Source: Fagopyrum homotropicum (taxonomy: Eukaryota > Streptophyta > Magnoliopsida > Caryophyllales > Polygonaceae). Taken from it: a stretch of DNA of 64,000 bases. Position numbers and translations under genes: made by a program. The notes beneath the pieces are model-generated. The model did not search any database. It was not told where the DNA came from and saw only the letters and a list, made by a program, of their open reading frames with translations. Location: NCBI GenBank assembly GCA_033239125.1, contig BSWB01000004.1:82550501-82614500 (forward strand), read 5' to 3'. Shown here in pieces: positions 12,060 to 22,617 of the stretch. Each line of letters begins with the position of its first letter. Position 1 is the first letter of the stretch.

Positions 12060-12965
12060 GAGCATCCACACTAGAGGACACTTAAGATTAATCTTACCAT
12101 ACTTTTTCTCACTTTTCATCTTTTCTCTCTCTGCCACATCATTTTAAGTACACACCCTAAATTTATACCCACATCAATAGAACACATTATTTGTTCTTAA
12201 CATACATATTATATATTATCTACTTTTAGTTTTTGTATGAATAAAACCATAAACGAATTATAATAAATAAATATGAACTAAATATTATATCTTGTGATTC
12301 TATATTAAATTATAAATAAGATAATTTGTAATTTTTAAATTCATGAAATTTTACTACAAATATTATTAAATATTAAATAAATTAATAATACAAATAACAT
12401 TACACTAATAATATTGAGTATATGTAACCATCAATAATACAAAACAAAACATATCGAGTATATGAAATTGTCAATAACGTTACTCGTTCTTAAGATATAA
12501 TATATTAATCATTTTTATTTATTTTTTGAATAAAAGATAGATAATAAAATTTAGTTTAAATAAAGTTATTACATGAAATCAATTATAATTTAAATTATGT
12601 AATAACTTTATAGATATAAAAATATAAATACTTATAAATTAGTATACACAAATTAAATGTCTATGGATGGATAAATAATTTTTTTATATTTAATTAAGAA
12701 CTTTATCACCATTTAAAATATTTAAAATTTAAATATCTAAATTATCACACATATCATGCTCTAATTGTAAAATAACCAACCAAAATATTATATAAAGTAA
12801 GAATAGTTATAGATAAAAAATACTTAAATTTAAAGTGGTCCCCACTTTTTGTGATCTTGTCATAATCTTGTAGAAGACTATATTTTTTGGGTTCTATCAA
12901 AAAGTGTATTTTCTCTTTCCTAATGGCATCAAGATTAGAGCCAAGAACACCCAATGTGGGTGCTC
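12060..12965. mobile_element. TAA-flanked MITE, 906 bp, inside the X1 leader
   Basis: Very AT-rich and non-coding. Ends are GAGCATCCACAC on the left and GTGGGTGCTC on the right, imperfect inverted repeats, flanked by TAA (12057-12059 and 12966-12968). The matching place in X2 (61430-61432) has one TAA and no insert: AGTCTAAGAGATC. That empty site fixes both ends. The TIR and TSD suggest the PIF/Harbinger (Tourist) group. Confidence 0.9.
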
Positions 12966-12978
12966 TAAGAGATCTTTC

Positions 12979-12998
12979 AAAAAAAAAAAAAAAAAAAA
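12979..12998 (+). repeat. Poly-A tract in the X leader
   Basis: About 20 adenines right of the MITE. The same place in X2 (61443-61453) has a shorter run. The small ORFs across it are not genes. Confidence 0.85.
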
Positions 12999-13359
12999 AG
13001 AACAACATAAAAACGGCTGGCCTGCTATTAATCGACCATCAAGCACAAGAAAAAGTCCCCTCTTTGTGAGAACTCCTTCAAACAACTCCTACGTCATTCT
13101 AATCACAAACCACCATACCTACACCAACCCAACGGTTAATACTCCGATTAGGGGTGTCTTAATCCATCTCCGACACTAACATCAGTTTCGGCAGTTCTAG
13201 TTCCAAAGGGTTGCTAAGAAGGTTCGAAAATCGTGATCTTAAGGTGTTGGATCCTTACAACTTGAGCCACCAGCTAGGCAATACCAACGAGAGAGTGAGC
13301 GATACACAAGTGAGATCTTTGTTTTCTAACCTAAATGGTTCTTTGTTTGTTACTTCAGC

Positions 13360-13454
13360 ATGTCTAGGTCCCGAAGCCCCAGCAAGTCTAGCAGCGAGAC
13401 CTTCACGCCTGAGATGCTCAGTCTATAGAAACAATTGTCCGATTCCGTAGCTAA
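13360..13454 (+). pseudogene. Truncated start of X1 gag
   Basis: The ATG at 13360 opens a frame with SRSRSPSKSSSE...TPEM, matching the first residues of X2 gag (ATG 61795). A stop interrupts it (codon TAG after LSL), and about 30 codons in, the Athila A LTR replaces the rest. Confidence 0.8.
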
Positions 13455-13455
13455 C

Positions 13456-15281
13456 TGTTACGCTAAGAAAGTGTGCACGCAATAAGCCTTAAATTTATAC
13501 TCGTTATATTTCTCCTAACTCCTGGCGCACCCGCAGTGTACGGGACGTTCGTAGTATGGATAGTATTCCGAGGTCGAACACAAAGACTAAGGTGAGATTG
13601 ATTTGGTTTATGATTGAGTTTAGTGAAGATCTAGGTTAAGAAAAGAGAGAAATAAAGAAATGAAAATCTCAATTGTTTTTGGTTGGTTTTTAGGTGATCA
13701 ATCAAGGATCACGATTCATGCAAAAGTAAGCAATCAACTAAGCTAACGAATCAACACAAAGAAACAAGCTAAACACGAGATATGAATCAAAAGAGAGAAA
13801 TGGATTCTAGGGGTTGGAAATTCCGATTATGGCATAGGACTCAAGCTATCTATTCTTTCCTTGGATTAACTATGATATGTTGGGGTTAAGTGTTTCTGGA
13901 TTGGGATCAATTACCGGGTAGGTCTCATGGTCCACTAGTCCATTCCTAAGGTCTCATTACCGGGTAAGTCTCTAAGAACCTAAGGATAGGAATTCTACAC
14001 AAACCGGATTATTACCTAGAAATCTAACCTATCCTTACCGGGTAAGTCTCGGAAGGGTTAGTTCTAAACAACCATCCTAGCACACTTAATCCAATGGCGG
14101 TTTATGAGGCTCACCACTACCTAGGGTTTGTCATCTTAAGATCTAAGAGCAAGGATTACCGGATAAGTCTCTCCTAACACTTAGTTGCTAACACTAGGTC
14201 ACCCTAGGATAGATTTAACTCAACAAACACTTAGGGTTTCAACATTCTAACAATCTAAGGCTAGATCCATCGAATCAGGTAAGATCACGGTTTGTTCTAC
14301 CTTTCCACGGCCGTGGTTTGGCAAGAACTACCCGTGATTCCTAACAGCAGCTACGTTTATGCACACAAGTCATCCAAAGGCAAATTTAAGTTCATCCTAT
14401 CATAGTCCTAGCCATAACCATCCTTTCCTCAACCTAGAACCACATCTATTTAGCCTATAACATTCATAATAGAAATCGAAACAATCAAACATAAAATCAT
14501 GACATCCATTTGCAAGATAATGAAGAAAAAGAGATGAACAAGTGAACTAAAACAAAACAAAGCTGAAAATAGAATTAGAGTAACTCACAATCCTTCTTAA
14601 AGAAGGTTCAAATGGTTCATACAACTCTAGAAATAGAATCCGGAATCCTTCACTACAAAAACTATCAAGGTGTGGTAATGGTGTGTGTTCTTCTTCTCCT
14701 CTTCAATGGAGCTCCTCTTCTTCCTTGTTGGCACTTTCCTTCCTAGAAAGACTTCTTGTTGAGAGAGTATTTTTGATTGGAAGATTTTGATAATGGAGAG
14801 CTGCTCCAAGATGCTCTTCTCAGCCAATGAAGGACCACTTTTATAACAAATTTTGCATGAGCTGGCCATGAGAGTCGTGGCACAGCTGTCACAAGAATCT
14901 GGCAAAATCCACGGGTAGAACCACGGTCGTGGTCTTGGTCTAGACCGTGGTTTGCTCCAGAAGCTTCTTCTAGGCTCGTTGAGCCATGGTTTGGTGCATG
15001 GCTTGTGTTGGCAAGGTTCCATGAGTCCTCCTTAGCCTTTAGCTTGTGTCCTAATGAGTCCGAGGGTGTGTCATCTAGATGAACGATCCTCAAACGTATC
15101 GTTTTAGCTCCTAAATCTCCCGAAATACCTATAAAGCAACGCACAAGTCCGTGTAGACGTCTATCTCGACAAAGTACGTGAATTGAGTGCAAACGTCGTG
15201 AACTAGTGCTAAACCATGCTTGAATGAGTGAGAAATCTATCTAAATGATTACCTAAAACTAAGTAATAAATCGTGTTATCA
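13456..15281 (-). repeat. 3' LTR of Athila A (1826 bp)
   Basis: From TGTTACGC at 13456 to TTATCA at 15281, which on the minus strand is TGATAACACG...GCGTAACA. It carries the four-box array (13914, 13960, 14038, 14159), two CCACGGCCGTGG-type words (14305-14316; variant 14921-14932) and a TATA box. The ORFs covering 14627-15192 on the minus strand have no homology in other Athila LTRs in frame and I do not count them. Confidence 0.88.
14838..14845 (-). promoter_or_regulatory. Probable TATA box of the Athila A LTR
   Basis: On the minus strand TATAAAAG, about 440 bp into the LTR. The same box is at 23054 in the inverted copy. The palindromic word at 14921 lies about 80 bp upstream of it. Assignment as promoter is inferred from motif and position. 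Confidence 0.5.
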
Positions 15282-16953
15282 AAATACCCCATACTTAAGG
15301 TTTGCTCGTCCCCGAGAAAATTCCCAACTATAGACTAAGAGATGACATGATTTATGTATGCAGAAAAATAGCAAAATCTTTTTGGGTTTGTGCTTCTATT
15401 ATTGGATCACCTTCAAAGTCATGTTTCATGGCAAAGGATAAGCAATCATGCATCAAACAAATGAAGACATGGAAAGACAATTGTACTTAACTCAAAAGTA
15501 TGCATGAAATGTAAAGTTGACGAAGTCAAGAAGATCAAGAGTACATCCAATCTAAATCACTAAGTCTTACAAACATGCAAATAGGTCATAAGGTCTTGTG
15601 AAATAAAAGGGTCAAGAAATGTAGTGATTGGGTGGGGATTTCTAGGTTATGTGATGCTAATCCGGGAACGGAACTAACTCCACAATCTTGTCCTCGATAA
15701 ACTTCCCTCAAGTGTATATTTTCCTCTATCTTTTCTTTCTTTTCTTTTCTTTGACTTATTTTTGAGACAATGGCATTGGTGTACAAAAGCCGAAACCTTG
15801 GTGATTAGCCGTCCTCGGGCTTTTTCTTAGTTTTCGAGGTGCATCCACACCGGGCACACATACCAAAGCTCGTTGGGACTATTGGTTTATTTGACTTTGG
15901 CAAGGCACCAACACCCGATTATGTGAAGTGTACCGAGTTACTTGTCATTTAAACCAATGCCCCCAAGCCTATATTTTTGGCTACACTTTCACAACAAATT
16001 CAGCATTTTATGCATGATATTCTTTCATTAACATCTTCACCCCACACTTGCTTTTTACACACATCAACACACTAACATGCTCCTATTCCCGGATGGGTCA
16101 AAAGGGGTCAAATTTATCTCAATTGAGGTGCTTAAACAATTATGATCAAGATGAGAAGTAGAGAAGATGAATTGCCTCATTCATTCCTAGATGGTATGCA
16201 AGAACTATCATGTAATTTCGATTTTCGATACTCAATCCATTCTAGGCAAACATCATGATTACAAATCATTCATAGAATTCAGGAGAAGTACGTCATGTAC
16301 ACGTATGCATTCATCAATTTAACAGATGAGGCCATCCATAGCCAATTCACAAGACAAGGTTCATCATTAGGGTCATATCCAAGCCTAGAAAGCACAAAAA
16401 AATTTTAAATTTTCTGATTTTTTTGGAATTTTCGAAATATGTATGTACAATGCAAGACATGTGAAGATTTTAAGCTATCCTAGATGCTCATCATGCAAAG
16501 GATCATGCAAACCCCACCCCATACTTAGAAACACATTGTCCCCAATGTGTAAATGAAGTAAGGAAGAGTGAAAGAAGGTTCTCACAATGTAAAAGTGGAT
16601 TGCTACGGTATTTGGGATTCTCAAGTAAATCGATGTTGGATGATCCTATCAACCATGGTAGAGAGCTCTAAGTGTTTATCAAAGCATCGGGACCCGCGCT
16701 AGGCACTGCTAGCCGTCCAAGTTCCGCGTCCGCTCCACCCATAATTGATGAGGGGTTCATCATCATCATTCCTATGTCAAGCAAGGCTTCCAATGCCACT
16801 AATGTTCTAGCACACACACAAAGCACACGAAACACACACAAAGATAGAAAAATCTAAAACAAAAGCAAAACAAGAAAGGGAAAATGTTACCAATGGGTTG
16901 CCTCCCACCAAGCGCTTCTTTAAGGTCATTAGCTTGACCAAACTCGGGAGCGT
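15282..16953 (-). other. Athila A 3' untranslated region with polypurine tract
   Basis: No gene. Next to the LTR, minus-strand AAGTATGGGGTATTT (about 15283-15297) is the polypurine tract. Blocks such as the GACCCGCGCTAGGC stretch near 16690 and the GGTTGCCTCCCACCAAGCGC stretch near 16900 recur inverted in the right arm (near 21200 and 21000) and in part downstream of Athila B. The short ORF at 16672-16857 is an antisense shadow. Confidence 0.75.
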
Positions 16954-17817
16954 CTATTCAAGGTAAAGTGGGGCAATCATATCCACCGGAGCTCCCGGGA
17001 TATACTTCTTCAACCGGTGCCCGTTTACCTTAAAGTTTTCACAATGTTCCCCTCCTATCTCAATAGCTCCTTGGGGAAAGATCTTCTTCACCACATATGG
17101 CCCGGTCCATCTTGATTTGAGCTTTCCGGGAAAGAGCCTTAGCCTTGAGTTGAAGAGAAGGACAAGATCTCCGTCACTCAACTCCTTGGGGATGATCCTC
17201 TTGTCATGCCATCTTTTGGTTCTCTCCTTGTAAATCCGGGCATTCTCATAAGCATCCAACCGGATCTCCTCGAGGGCATTCAATTCAAGCAATCTCTTTT
17301 CTCCCGTCTCTTTTAGATCAAAATTTAGCCACTTAATGGCCCAATAAGCTCTATGCTCCATCTCTACCGGAAGGTGGCAAGACTTGCCATAGACCAACTT
17401 GTAAGGAGTGGTGCCAATCGGTGTCTTGAAGGCGGTTCTATATGCCCATAAGGCATCATTGAGCCTCATAGCCCAATCTTTTCTCGTCCTAGAGACCGTC
17501 TTCTCAAGAATGGCCTTGATCTCCCGGTTGGAGATCTCTACTTGGCCACTAGTTTGGGGATGGTAAGGTGTTGCCACCTTATGAGTCACCCCATACTTAG
17601 CCAAAAGTGCCCCAAAGTTCCTATTGGTGAAATGCTTTCCTCCATCACTTATGATCACCCTTGGTGTTCCAAACCTAGGGAAGATCACTCGGTTGAAGAA
17701 CCGCACCACCACTTTGGCATCATTTGTAGGAGAGGCGATTGCCTCCACCCATCTTGACACATAGTCCACCGCCAATAGGATGTAGAGATTGCCACATGAA
17801 GAAGGGAATGGTCCCAT
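16954..17817 (-). CDS. Athila integrase, catalytic core and C-terminal domain
   Basis: 287 residues in the same frame as the ORF upstream, separated from it only by one TGA at 17830-17832 (tryptophan TGG in Athila C). Integrase inserts the cDNA into the genome. The catalytic residues D58 (IISDGG) and E94 (SGQVE) are present. The first Asp of the D,D-35-E triad lies two codons before this ATG (GVDFMG), so the real domain starts earlier and the listed start is only the first Met after the stop. The GKLKSRWTGPYVV and VNGHRLKKY segments are the C-terminal domain, with no chromodomain, as expected for Athila. It ends LYLE-stop, 1.67 kb from the LTR. As part of a polyprotein split by a stop, it is probably not made. 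Confidence 0.88.
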   Translation of the reverse strand: MGPFPSSCGNLYILLAVDYVSRWVEAIASPTNDAKVVVRFFNRVIFPRFGTPRVIISDGGKHFTNRNFGALLAKYGVTHKVATPYHPQTSGQVEISNREIKAILEKTVSRTRKDWAMRLNDALWAYRTAFKTPIGTTPYKLVYGKSCHLPVEMEHRAYWAIKWLNFDLKETGEKRLLELNALEEIRLDAYENARIYKERTKRWHDKRIIPKELSDGDLVLLFNSRLRLFPGKLKSRWTGPYVVKKIFPQGAIEIGGEHCENFKVNGHRLKKYIPGAPVDMIAPLYLE

Positions 17818-17829
17818 GAAGTCTACACC

Positions 17830-20800
17830 TCACACATCAAATATTTCGACTTCTTGGATGTTGTTCAAGGGCATTTCATTCCTCCTAGAGATGTTGCCCG
17901 TCCTTTGGCAAGCATCGCATGCCGCTACAAAACCTTGCACGTCTTTAAACAAGTTAGGCCAATAAAAACCGGATTGCAATACCTTTGCACACGTTTTGTG
18001 TGAGCTAGCATGGCCTCCACATGGTAAGGAGTGACAATGACGGATCACACTCTCTACTTCATCTTCCGGTATGCATCTTCTAAACATTCCATCCGGACCT
18101 CTTTTGAACAAGAGTGGCTCACTCCAATAGTAATGCCTCACATCATTGAAGAACTTTTTCCTTTGAGCATATGTCAAACCGGGGGGGACTTCCTCACATA
18201 CTAAGTAGTTCACAATGTCGGCAAACCATGGCTCACTTCCTCTAGACACTTGGAACAAGCATTCCTCCACCATTTGCAATTGCTCATCCCGGAACGAATC
18301 ATCAATCGGGATGTCATCTCTCTCAAGTTCCAATGGTGGGAGTCTACTAAGGTGATCCGCCACGGAGTTCTCGGATCCCTTCTTGTCCCGGATTTCCAAA
18401 TCGAACTCTTGTAGAAGAAGGATCCACCGAATCAACCTAGGCTTTGCATCCTTCTTGGTAAGTAGATAACGGATCGCAACATGATCCGTATAAACTATGA
18501 CCTTCGCTCCAACAAGATATGAGCGGAACTTTTCAAATGCATACACAACCGCTAGCAGCTCTTTCTCGGTGGTAGCATTATTGAGTTGGGCATCATCTAG
18601 CGTCTTGCTAGCATAATAAATAGCATGAGTGCGCCCATCTTTCCTTTGCCCCAAAACAGCCCCAACGGCTACATCGCTTGCATCGCACATGATCTCAAAT
18701 GGTAAACTCCAATCCGGAGGTTGCATGATAGGTGCGGAGATCAAAGCGTTCTTCAACCTACAAAAAGCCTCAAGACAATCCTTGGAAAAGACAAAATCAA
18801 CATCCTTCATTAGTAGGTTAGTGAGGGGCTTAGAAATTTTAGAGAAGTCTTTAATAAACCTCCGGTAAAAACCAGCATGCCCTAAGAAATTCCTTACCCC
18901 CTTCACCGAGGTAGGTGGTGGCAACTTCTCTATCGTTTCAATTTTGGCCCTATCAACCTCAATGCCACGGTTAGACACCAAATGTCCCAACACAATACCT
19001 TCACTTACCATGAAGTGGCATTTTTCCCAATTCAAGACAAGATTTGTCTCCTCACATCTTTGCAATACTAATGACAAGTTAGCCAAGCAATTATCAAAGG
19101 AAGAACCATAAACAGAGAAATCATTCATAAATACTTCCATGATATTTTCAATGTATTCCGAAAAGATAGCCATCATACACCTTTGGAAGGTGGCGGGTGC
19201 ATTACACAACCCAAATGGCATTCTCATATATGCAAAAGTACCCCATGGACATGTAAAGGTTGTTTTCTCTTGGTCATCGGGGTGGATAGGGATTTGGAAG
19301 AATCCACTATAGCCATCTAGATAGCAAAAATGAGAGTGTTGAGCTAACCTTTCTAACATTTGGTCAATGAAGGGGAGAGGGAAGTGATCTTTCCTAGAGG
19401 CCATGTTCAATTTCCTATAATCAATGCACATCCTCCACCCCGTAACCGTCCTAGTCGGGATTAGTTCATTGTTCTCATTAGTCACTACGGTCATCTCACC
19501 CTTCTTAGGAGCTACATGAACGGGACTAACCCACTTACTATCCGAGATAGGGTAGATAATTCCCGCATCTAGCAACTTAATGATTTCCTTTTTGACTACC
19601 TCTTTCATTATAGGATTCAATCTCCTTTGATGTTCAATAGAGGGTTTACGATTATCTTCCATCATTATCTTATGCATGCACAAAGAAGGTTTTATGCCAA
19701 CCAAATCATTAATAGTATAGCCTATGGCTTTCCTATGCAATCTTAGTTCATGCAATAACTTAGCAAGTTCATCATCACTCAAGCATGCATTCACAATTAC
19801 CGGATATGTAGAATCAACACCAAGGAAAGCATACTTTAAATGAGAGGGGAGGGGTTTGAGTTCAAGTTTAGGAGGACCTTTATCGGTTGGAGACGATCCA
19901 AATAATGTTGGATGAGATGAATCCAAAGCAAATGAAGACCCTCCAAGGCTCCTAGAGGCTTGATCATCATCAAGGGCTGATCCAGGGGAAACCACGGCTG
20001 GAATCACGGTTTGGTCCAAGTCCACGGCCGTGGTTCTTGCCAAGCCTGCTTCCCGGAGTTGTCTAGAGAGTTTGACGGCCGTGGAACATAAATCTCGACC
20101 GTGGAACTCGCAGCTGTTCAACACTCCTTCGTGGCCTTCAAATCCAACTCTTGGCTCTTCTTCTAATGCTTCCAAGGCCTTGATCTCTTCATTGCAAGCC
20201 TCCTCAACACCTTCCTCCATCATACTTAAGGTAAGAACCTTCTCCAAGGGATCTTTGATCAAGATCGAGCTCACAACTTCTCTAGATTCCTCTTGCTCGA
20301 CTATGTTGAAAACATCCTCATCAAGGGTTAGCCCTTTCATCATTGTAGACAATTTGAACTTGACGTTCTCCTCTCCAATGTTGAATGAGAGAGTTTCATT
20401 CTTGCAATCCACTAGGCATCCGGAAGTGGCTAGGAAAGGCCTTCCCAAGACGATGGGAACCGGATAGTCCGCCGGAATGTCCAAGACGACAAAGTCAATT
20501 GGCACATAGAATCCTCCTAGTTGCACCGGGATGTCTTCTAAAATCCCAACCGGATGAGTGATAGAACGGTCCGCCATGTATAGGGTCATCTTGACTGGTT
20601 TTGGCTCTCCTAGCCCAACCTTGTTGCAAAGTGCAAGCGGTATGATGCTTACACTCGCTCCAAGATCACAAAGGGCCTCGTACTTCACATCTCCAACTCC
20701 AATAGGGACACAAAAGGATCCCGGATCCCTTAGCTTAGGAGGCATCTCTTCCTTCATCGTTTGAAGAAGATCTTTCCCTGAAAAGCTAAAGTCAAGGTGG

Positions 20801-20928
20801 ACCGGGCCATATGTGGTGAAGAAGATCTTTCCCCATGGAGCTATTGAGATAGGAGGGGAGCATTGTGGAGATTTCAAGGTGAATGGGCACCGTTTGAAGA
20901 AGTATATCCCGGGATCTCCGGTGGACAT
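17830..20928 (-). CDS. Athila pol: protease, RT, RNase H, integrase zinc finger
   Basis: 1032 residues. Residues 1-53 are not native: they are the antisense of an integrase C-terminal region read across the inverted junction, and true homology starts about residue 54 (LLQTMKEEMPPKLRDPG). Protease has the Athila active site DLGAS at 88-92. A variable acidic spacer (200-345) follows. RT spans about 450-700 (D538 in YLDGYS; catalytic box FMND at 600-603, where FMDD is expected). RNase H is about 745-865 (D749, E790, D815). The integrase HHCC finger is about 964-1007 (C1004, C1007). The frame ends at TGA, then continues in frame as 16954-17817. The long open frame suggests recent activity, but the RT box change and the missing gag make this copy dead. 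It is a relic, not a host gene. Confidence 0.88.
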   Translation of the reverse strand: MSTGDPGIYFFKRCPFTLKSPQCSPPISIAPWGKIFFTTYGPVHLDFSFSGKDLLQTMKEEMPPKLRDPGSFCVPIGVGDVKYEALCDLGASVSIIPLALCNKVGLGEPKPVKMTLYMADRSITHPVGILEDIPVQLGGFYVPIDFVVLDIPADYPVPIVLGRPFLATSGCLVDCKNETLSFNIGEENVKFKLSTMMKGLTLDEDVFNIVEQEESREVVSSILIKDPLEKVLTLSMMEEGVEEACNEEIKALEALEEEPRVGFEGHEGVLNSCEFHGRDLCSTAVKLSRQLREAGLARTTAVDLDQTVIPAVVSPGSALDDDQASRSLGGSSFALDSSHPTLFGSSPTDKGPPKLELKPLPSHLKYAFLGVDSTYPVIVNACLSDDELAKLLHELRLHRKAIGYTINDLVGIKPSLCMHKIMMEDNRKPSIEHQRRLNPIMKEVVKKEIIKLLDAGIIYPISDSKWVSPVHVAPKKGEMTVVTNENNELIPTRTVTGWRMCIDYRKLNMASRKDHFPLPFIDQMLERLAQHSHFCYLDGYSGFFQIPIHPDDQEKTTFTCPWGTFAYMRMPFGLCNAPATFQRCMMAIFSEYIENIMEVFMNDFSVYGSSFDNCLANLSLVLQRCEETNLVLNWEKCHFMVSEGIVLGHLVSNRGIEVDRAKIETIEKLPPPTSVKGVRNFLGHAGFYRRFIKDFSKISKPLTNLLMKDVDFVFSKDCLEAFCRLKNALISAPIMQPPDWSLPFEIMCDASDVAVGAVLGQRKDGRTHAIYYASKTLDDAQLNNATTEKELLAVVYAFEKFRSYLVGAKVIVYTDHVAIRYLLTKKDAKPRLIRWILLLQEFDLEIRDKKGSENSVADHLSRLPPLELERDDIPIDDSFRDEQLQMVEECLFQVSRGSEPWFADIVNYLVCEEVPPGLTYAQRKKFFNDVRHYYWSEPLLFKRGPDGMFRRCIPEDEVESVIRHCHSLPCGGHASSHKTCAKVLQSGFYWPNLFKDVQGFVAACDACQRTGNISRRNEMPLNNIQEVEIFDV

Positions 20929-20953
20929 GATTGCCCCACTTCACCTAGAATGA
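20768..20953 (+). pseudogene. Integrase C-terminal fragment in the inverted arm
   Basis: Reads KLKSRWTGPYVVKKIFP, GAIEIGGEHCGDFKVNGH and RLKKYIPGSPVDMIAPLHLE, then TGA at 20951-20953. It is the same domain and end as the integrase ORF at 16954. No catalytic core precedes it: the sequence upstream belongs to the opposite-strand pol. Confidence 0.88.
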
Positions 20954-22617
20954 GACACCCCCAAGTTTGGTCAAGCTAATGACTTTAAAGAAGCGCTTGA
21001 TGGGAGGCAACCCATTGGTAACATCTTCCCTTTTTCGTTTTGTTTTTGATTTTTGATTTTTCTGTTTTTGTGTGTGTTTGGTGTGTGTGCTAGAATCTTG
21101 GTAGCATTGGAAGCCTTGCATGGCATGTGAATGATGATGATGAACCCCTCATCAATTATGGGTGGAGCGGACGCGGAACTTGGACGGCTAGCGTTGCCTA
21201 GCGCGGGTCCCGACGCTTTGATGAACACTTAGAGCTCTCTACCATTGTTGATAGGATCATCCACCATCAATCCACTTGAGAAACCCCAAATACCATAGCA
21301 AACCATTTTTACATTGTGAGAACCCTCTTTCACTCGTCTTTACTTCATTACCACATTGGGGACAATGTGTTTCTAAGTATGGGGTGGGGTTTGCATGATC
21401 TTTTGCATGATTAGAATCTAGGATAGTTTAATATTATCACATGTTTTGCATTATATATATTCATTTCGAAAAAACCCAAAAAATCAGAAAATTCAAAAAA
21501 ATTTTGTGCTTTCTAGGCTTGGATATGACCCTAATGATGAATCTTGTATTGTGGATTGGCTATGGATGGCCTTATGTGTTAAATTGATGAATGCATATGT
21601 GGACTTGAAGTACTTCTCTTGAATTCCATGAATGATTTGTGATCATGATGTTTGCCTAGAATGGATTGAGTATTGAAAGTCGAAATTACATGCTAGTTCT
21701 TGCACACCATCTAGGAATGAATGAGGCAATTCATCTTTCTCTACTTCTCATCTTGATCATGATGTTTGAGCACCTCAATTGATATAAATTTGACCTCTTT
21801 TGACCCATCCGGGAATAGGAGCATGTTAGTGTGTTGATGTGTGTGAAAAGCAAGTGTGGGGTGAAGATGTTGATGAAAGAATGTCATGAATAAAATGCTG
21901 AAATTGTTGTGAAAGTGTAGACAAAAATATAGGTTTGGGGATGTTGGTTTAAATGACGAGTAACTCAGCACCATTCACATAATCGGGTGTTTGTGCCTTG
22001 CCAAAGTCAAATAAACCAATAGTCCTAACGAGCTTTGGTATGTGTGCCCGGTGTGGATGCACCTCGAAAAATAGAAAAAGCCCGAGGATGGCTAATCACC
22101 AAGGTTTCGGCTTTTGTACACTAATGCCATTGTCTCAAAAATAAGTGAAAGAAAATGAAAAAGAAAAGATGGAGAAAATATACACTTGTGGGAAGTTGAT
22201 CGAGGACAAAATTGTGGAGTTAGTTCCATTCCCGGATTAACATCACATAGCCTAGAAAAATCCCCACCTAATCACAACGTTTCTTGGCCTTTTATTTCAC
22301 AAAGACCTTATGACCTATTTGCATGTTTGTAAGACTTAGTAATCTAGATTGGATATGCTCTTGATCATCTTGACTTCTTCATTTTTACATTTCACGCATG
22401 CTTTCGAGTTAAGTACAATTGTCTTTCCGTGCCTTCATTTATTTAATACATGATTACTTATCCATTGCTTGAAACTAGACCTTGAAGGTGATCCAATATT
22501 AGAAGCACAACTCCAAAAAGATGTTGCCATTTTTCTGCATATATAAATCATGTCATCTCTTAGTCTATAGTTGGGAATTTGCTCGGGGACGAGCAAACCT
22601 TAAGTATGGGGTATTTT
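20954..22617 (+). other. Untranslated region and polypurine tract of the inverted arm
   Basis: No gene. It mirrors 15282-16953. AAGTATGGGGTATTTT at about 22601-22617 is the polypurine tract, directly before the LTR. The ORFs at 20971-21228 and 21741-21974 (minus) are shadows. Confidence 0.75.

Larger units (their letters stand above)
10813..13455 (+). mobile_element. X1: 5' end of a chromovirus-like element
   Basis: LTR (10813-11789), primer site, leader with an inserted MITE, and the first about 30 codons of gag. It is cut at 13455 by the Athila A LTR. It aligns with the longer copy X2 at 59925-64000, which shows what is missing. Confidence 0.85.
13456..20767 (-). mobile_element. Athila A: minus-strand Athila element lacking its 5' half
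   Basis: Read on the minus strand: pol from just before protease to integrase, an untranslated region, a polypurine tract and a complete 3' LTR (13456-15281). The gag, primer site and 5' LTR expected right of about 20767 are missing. Instead the sequence switches into an inverted copy of its own 3' end. The LTR sits in the X1 gag after the bases CTAAC. X2 shows the uninterrupted site (GTAGCTAATCTATCC near 61880). The matching duplication on the other side is not found. Confidence 0.85.

Noticed and set aside
14627..15192. Two minus-strand ORFs in the Athila A LTR
   Set aside because: Not conserved as frames in the matching LTR at 22618-24451; normal LTR sequence.
20875..20928. N-terminal residues of the Athila A pol ORF as a novel domain
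   Set aside because: They are antisense to an integrase C-terminus on the plus strand; an accident of the inverted junction.
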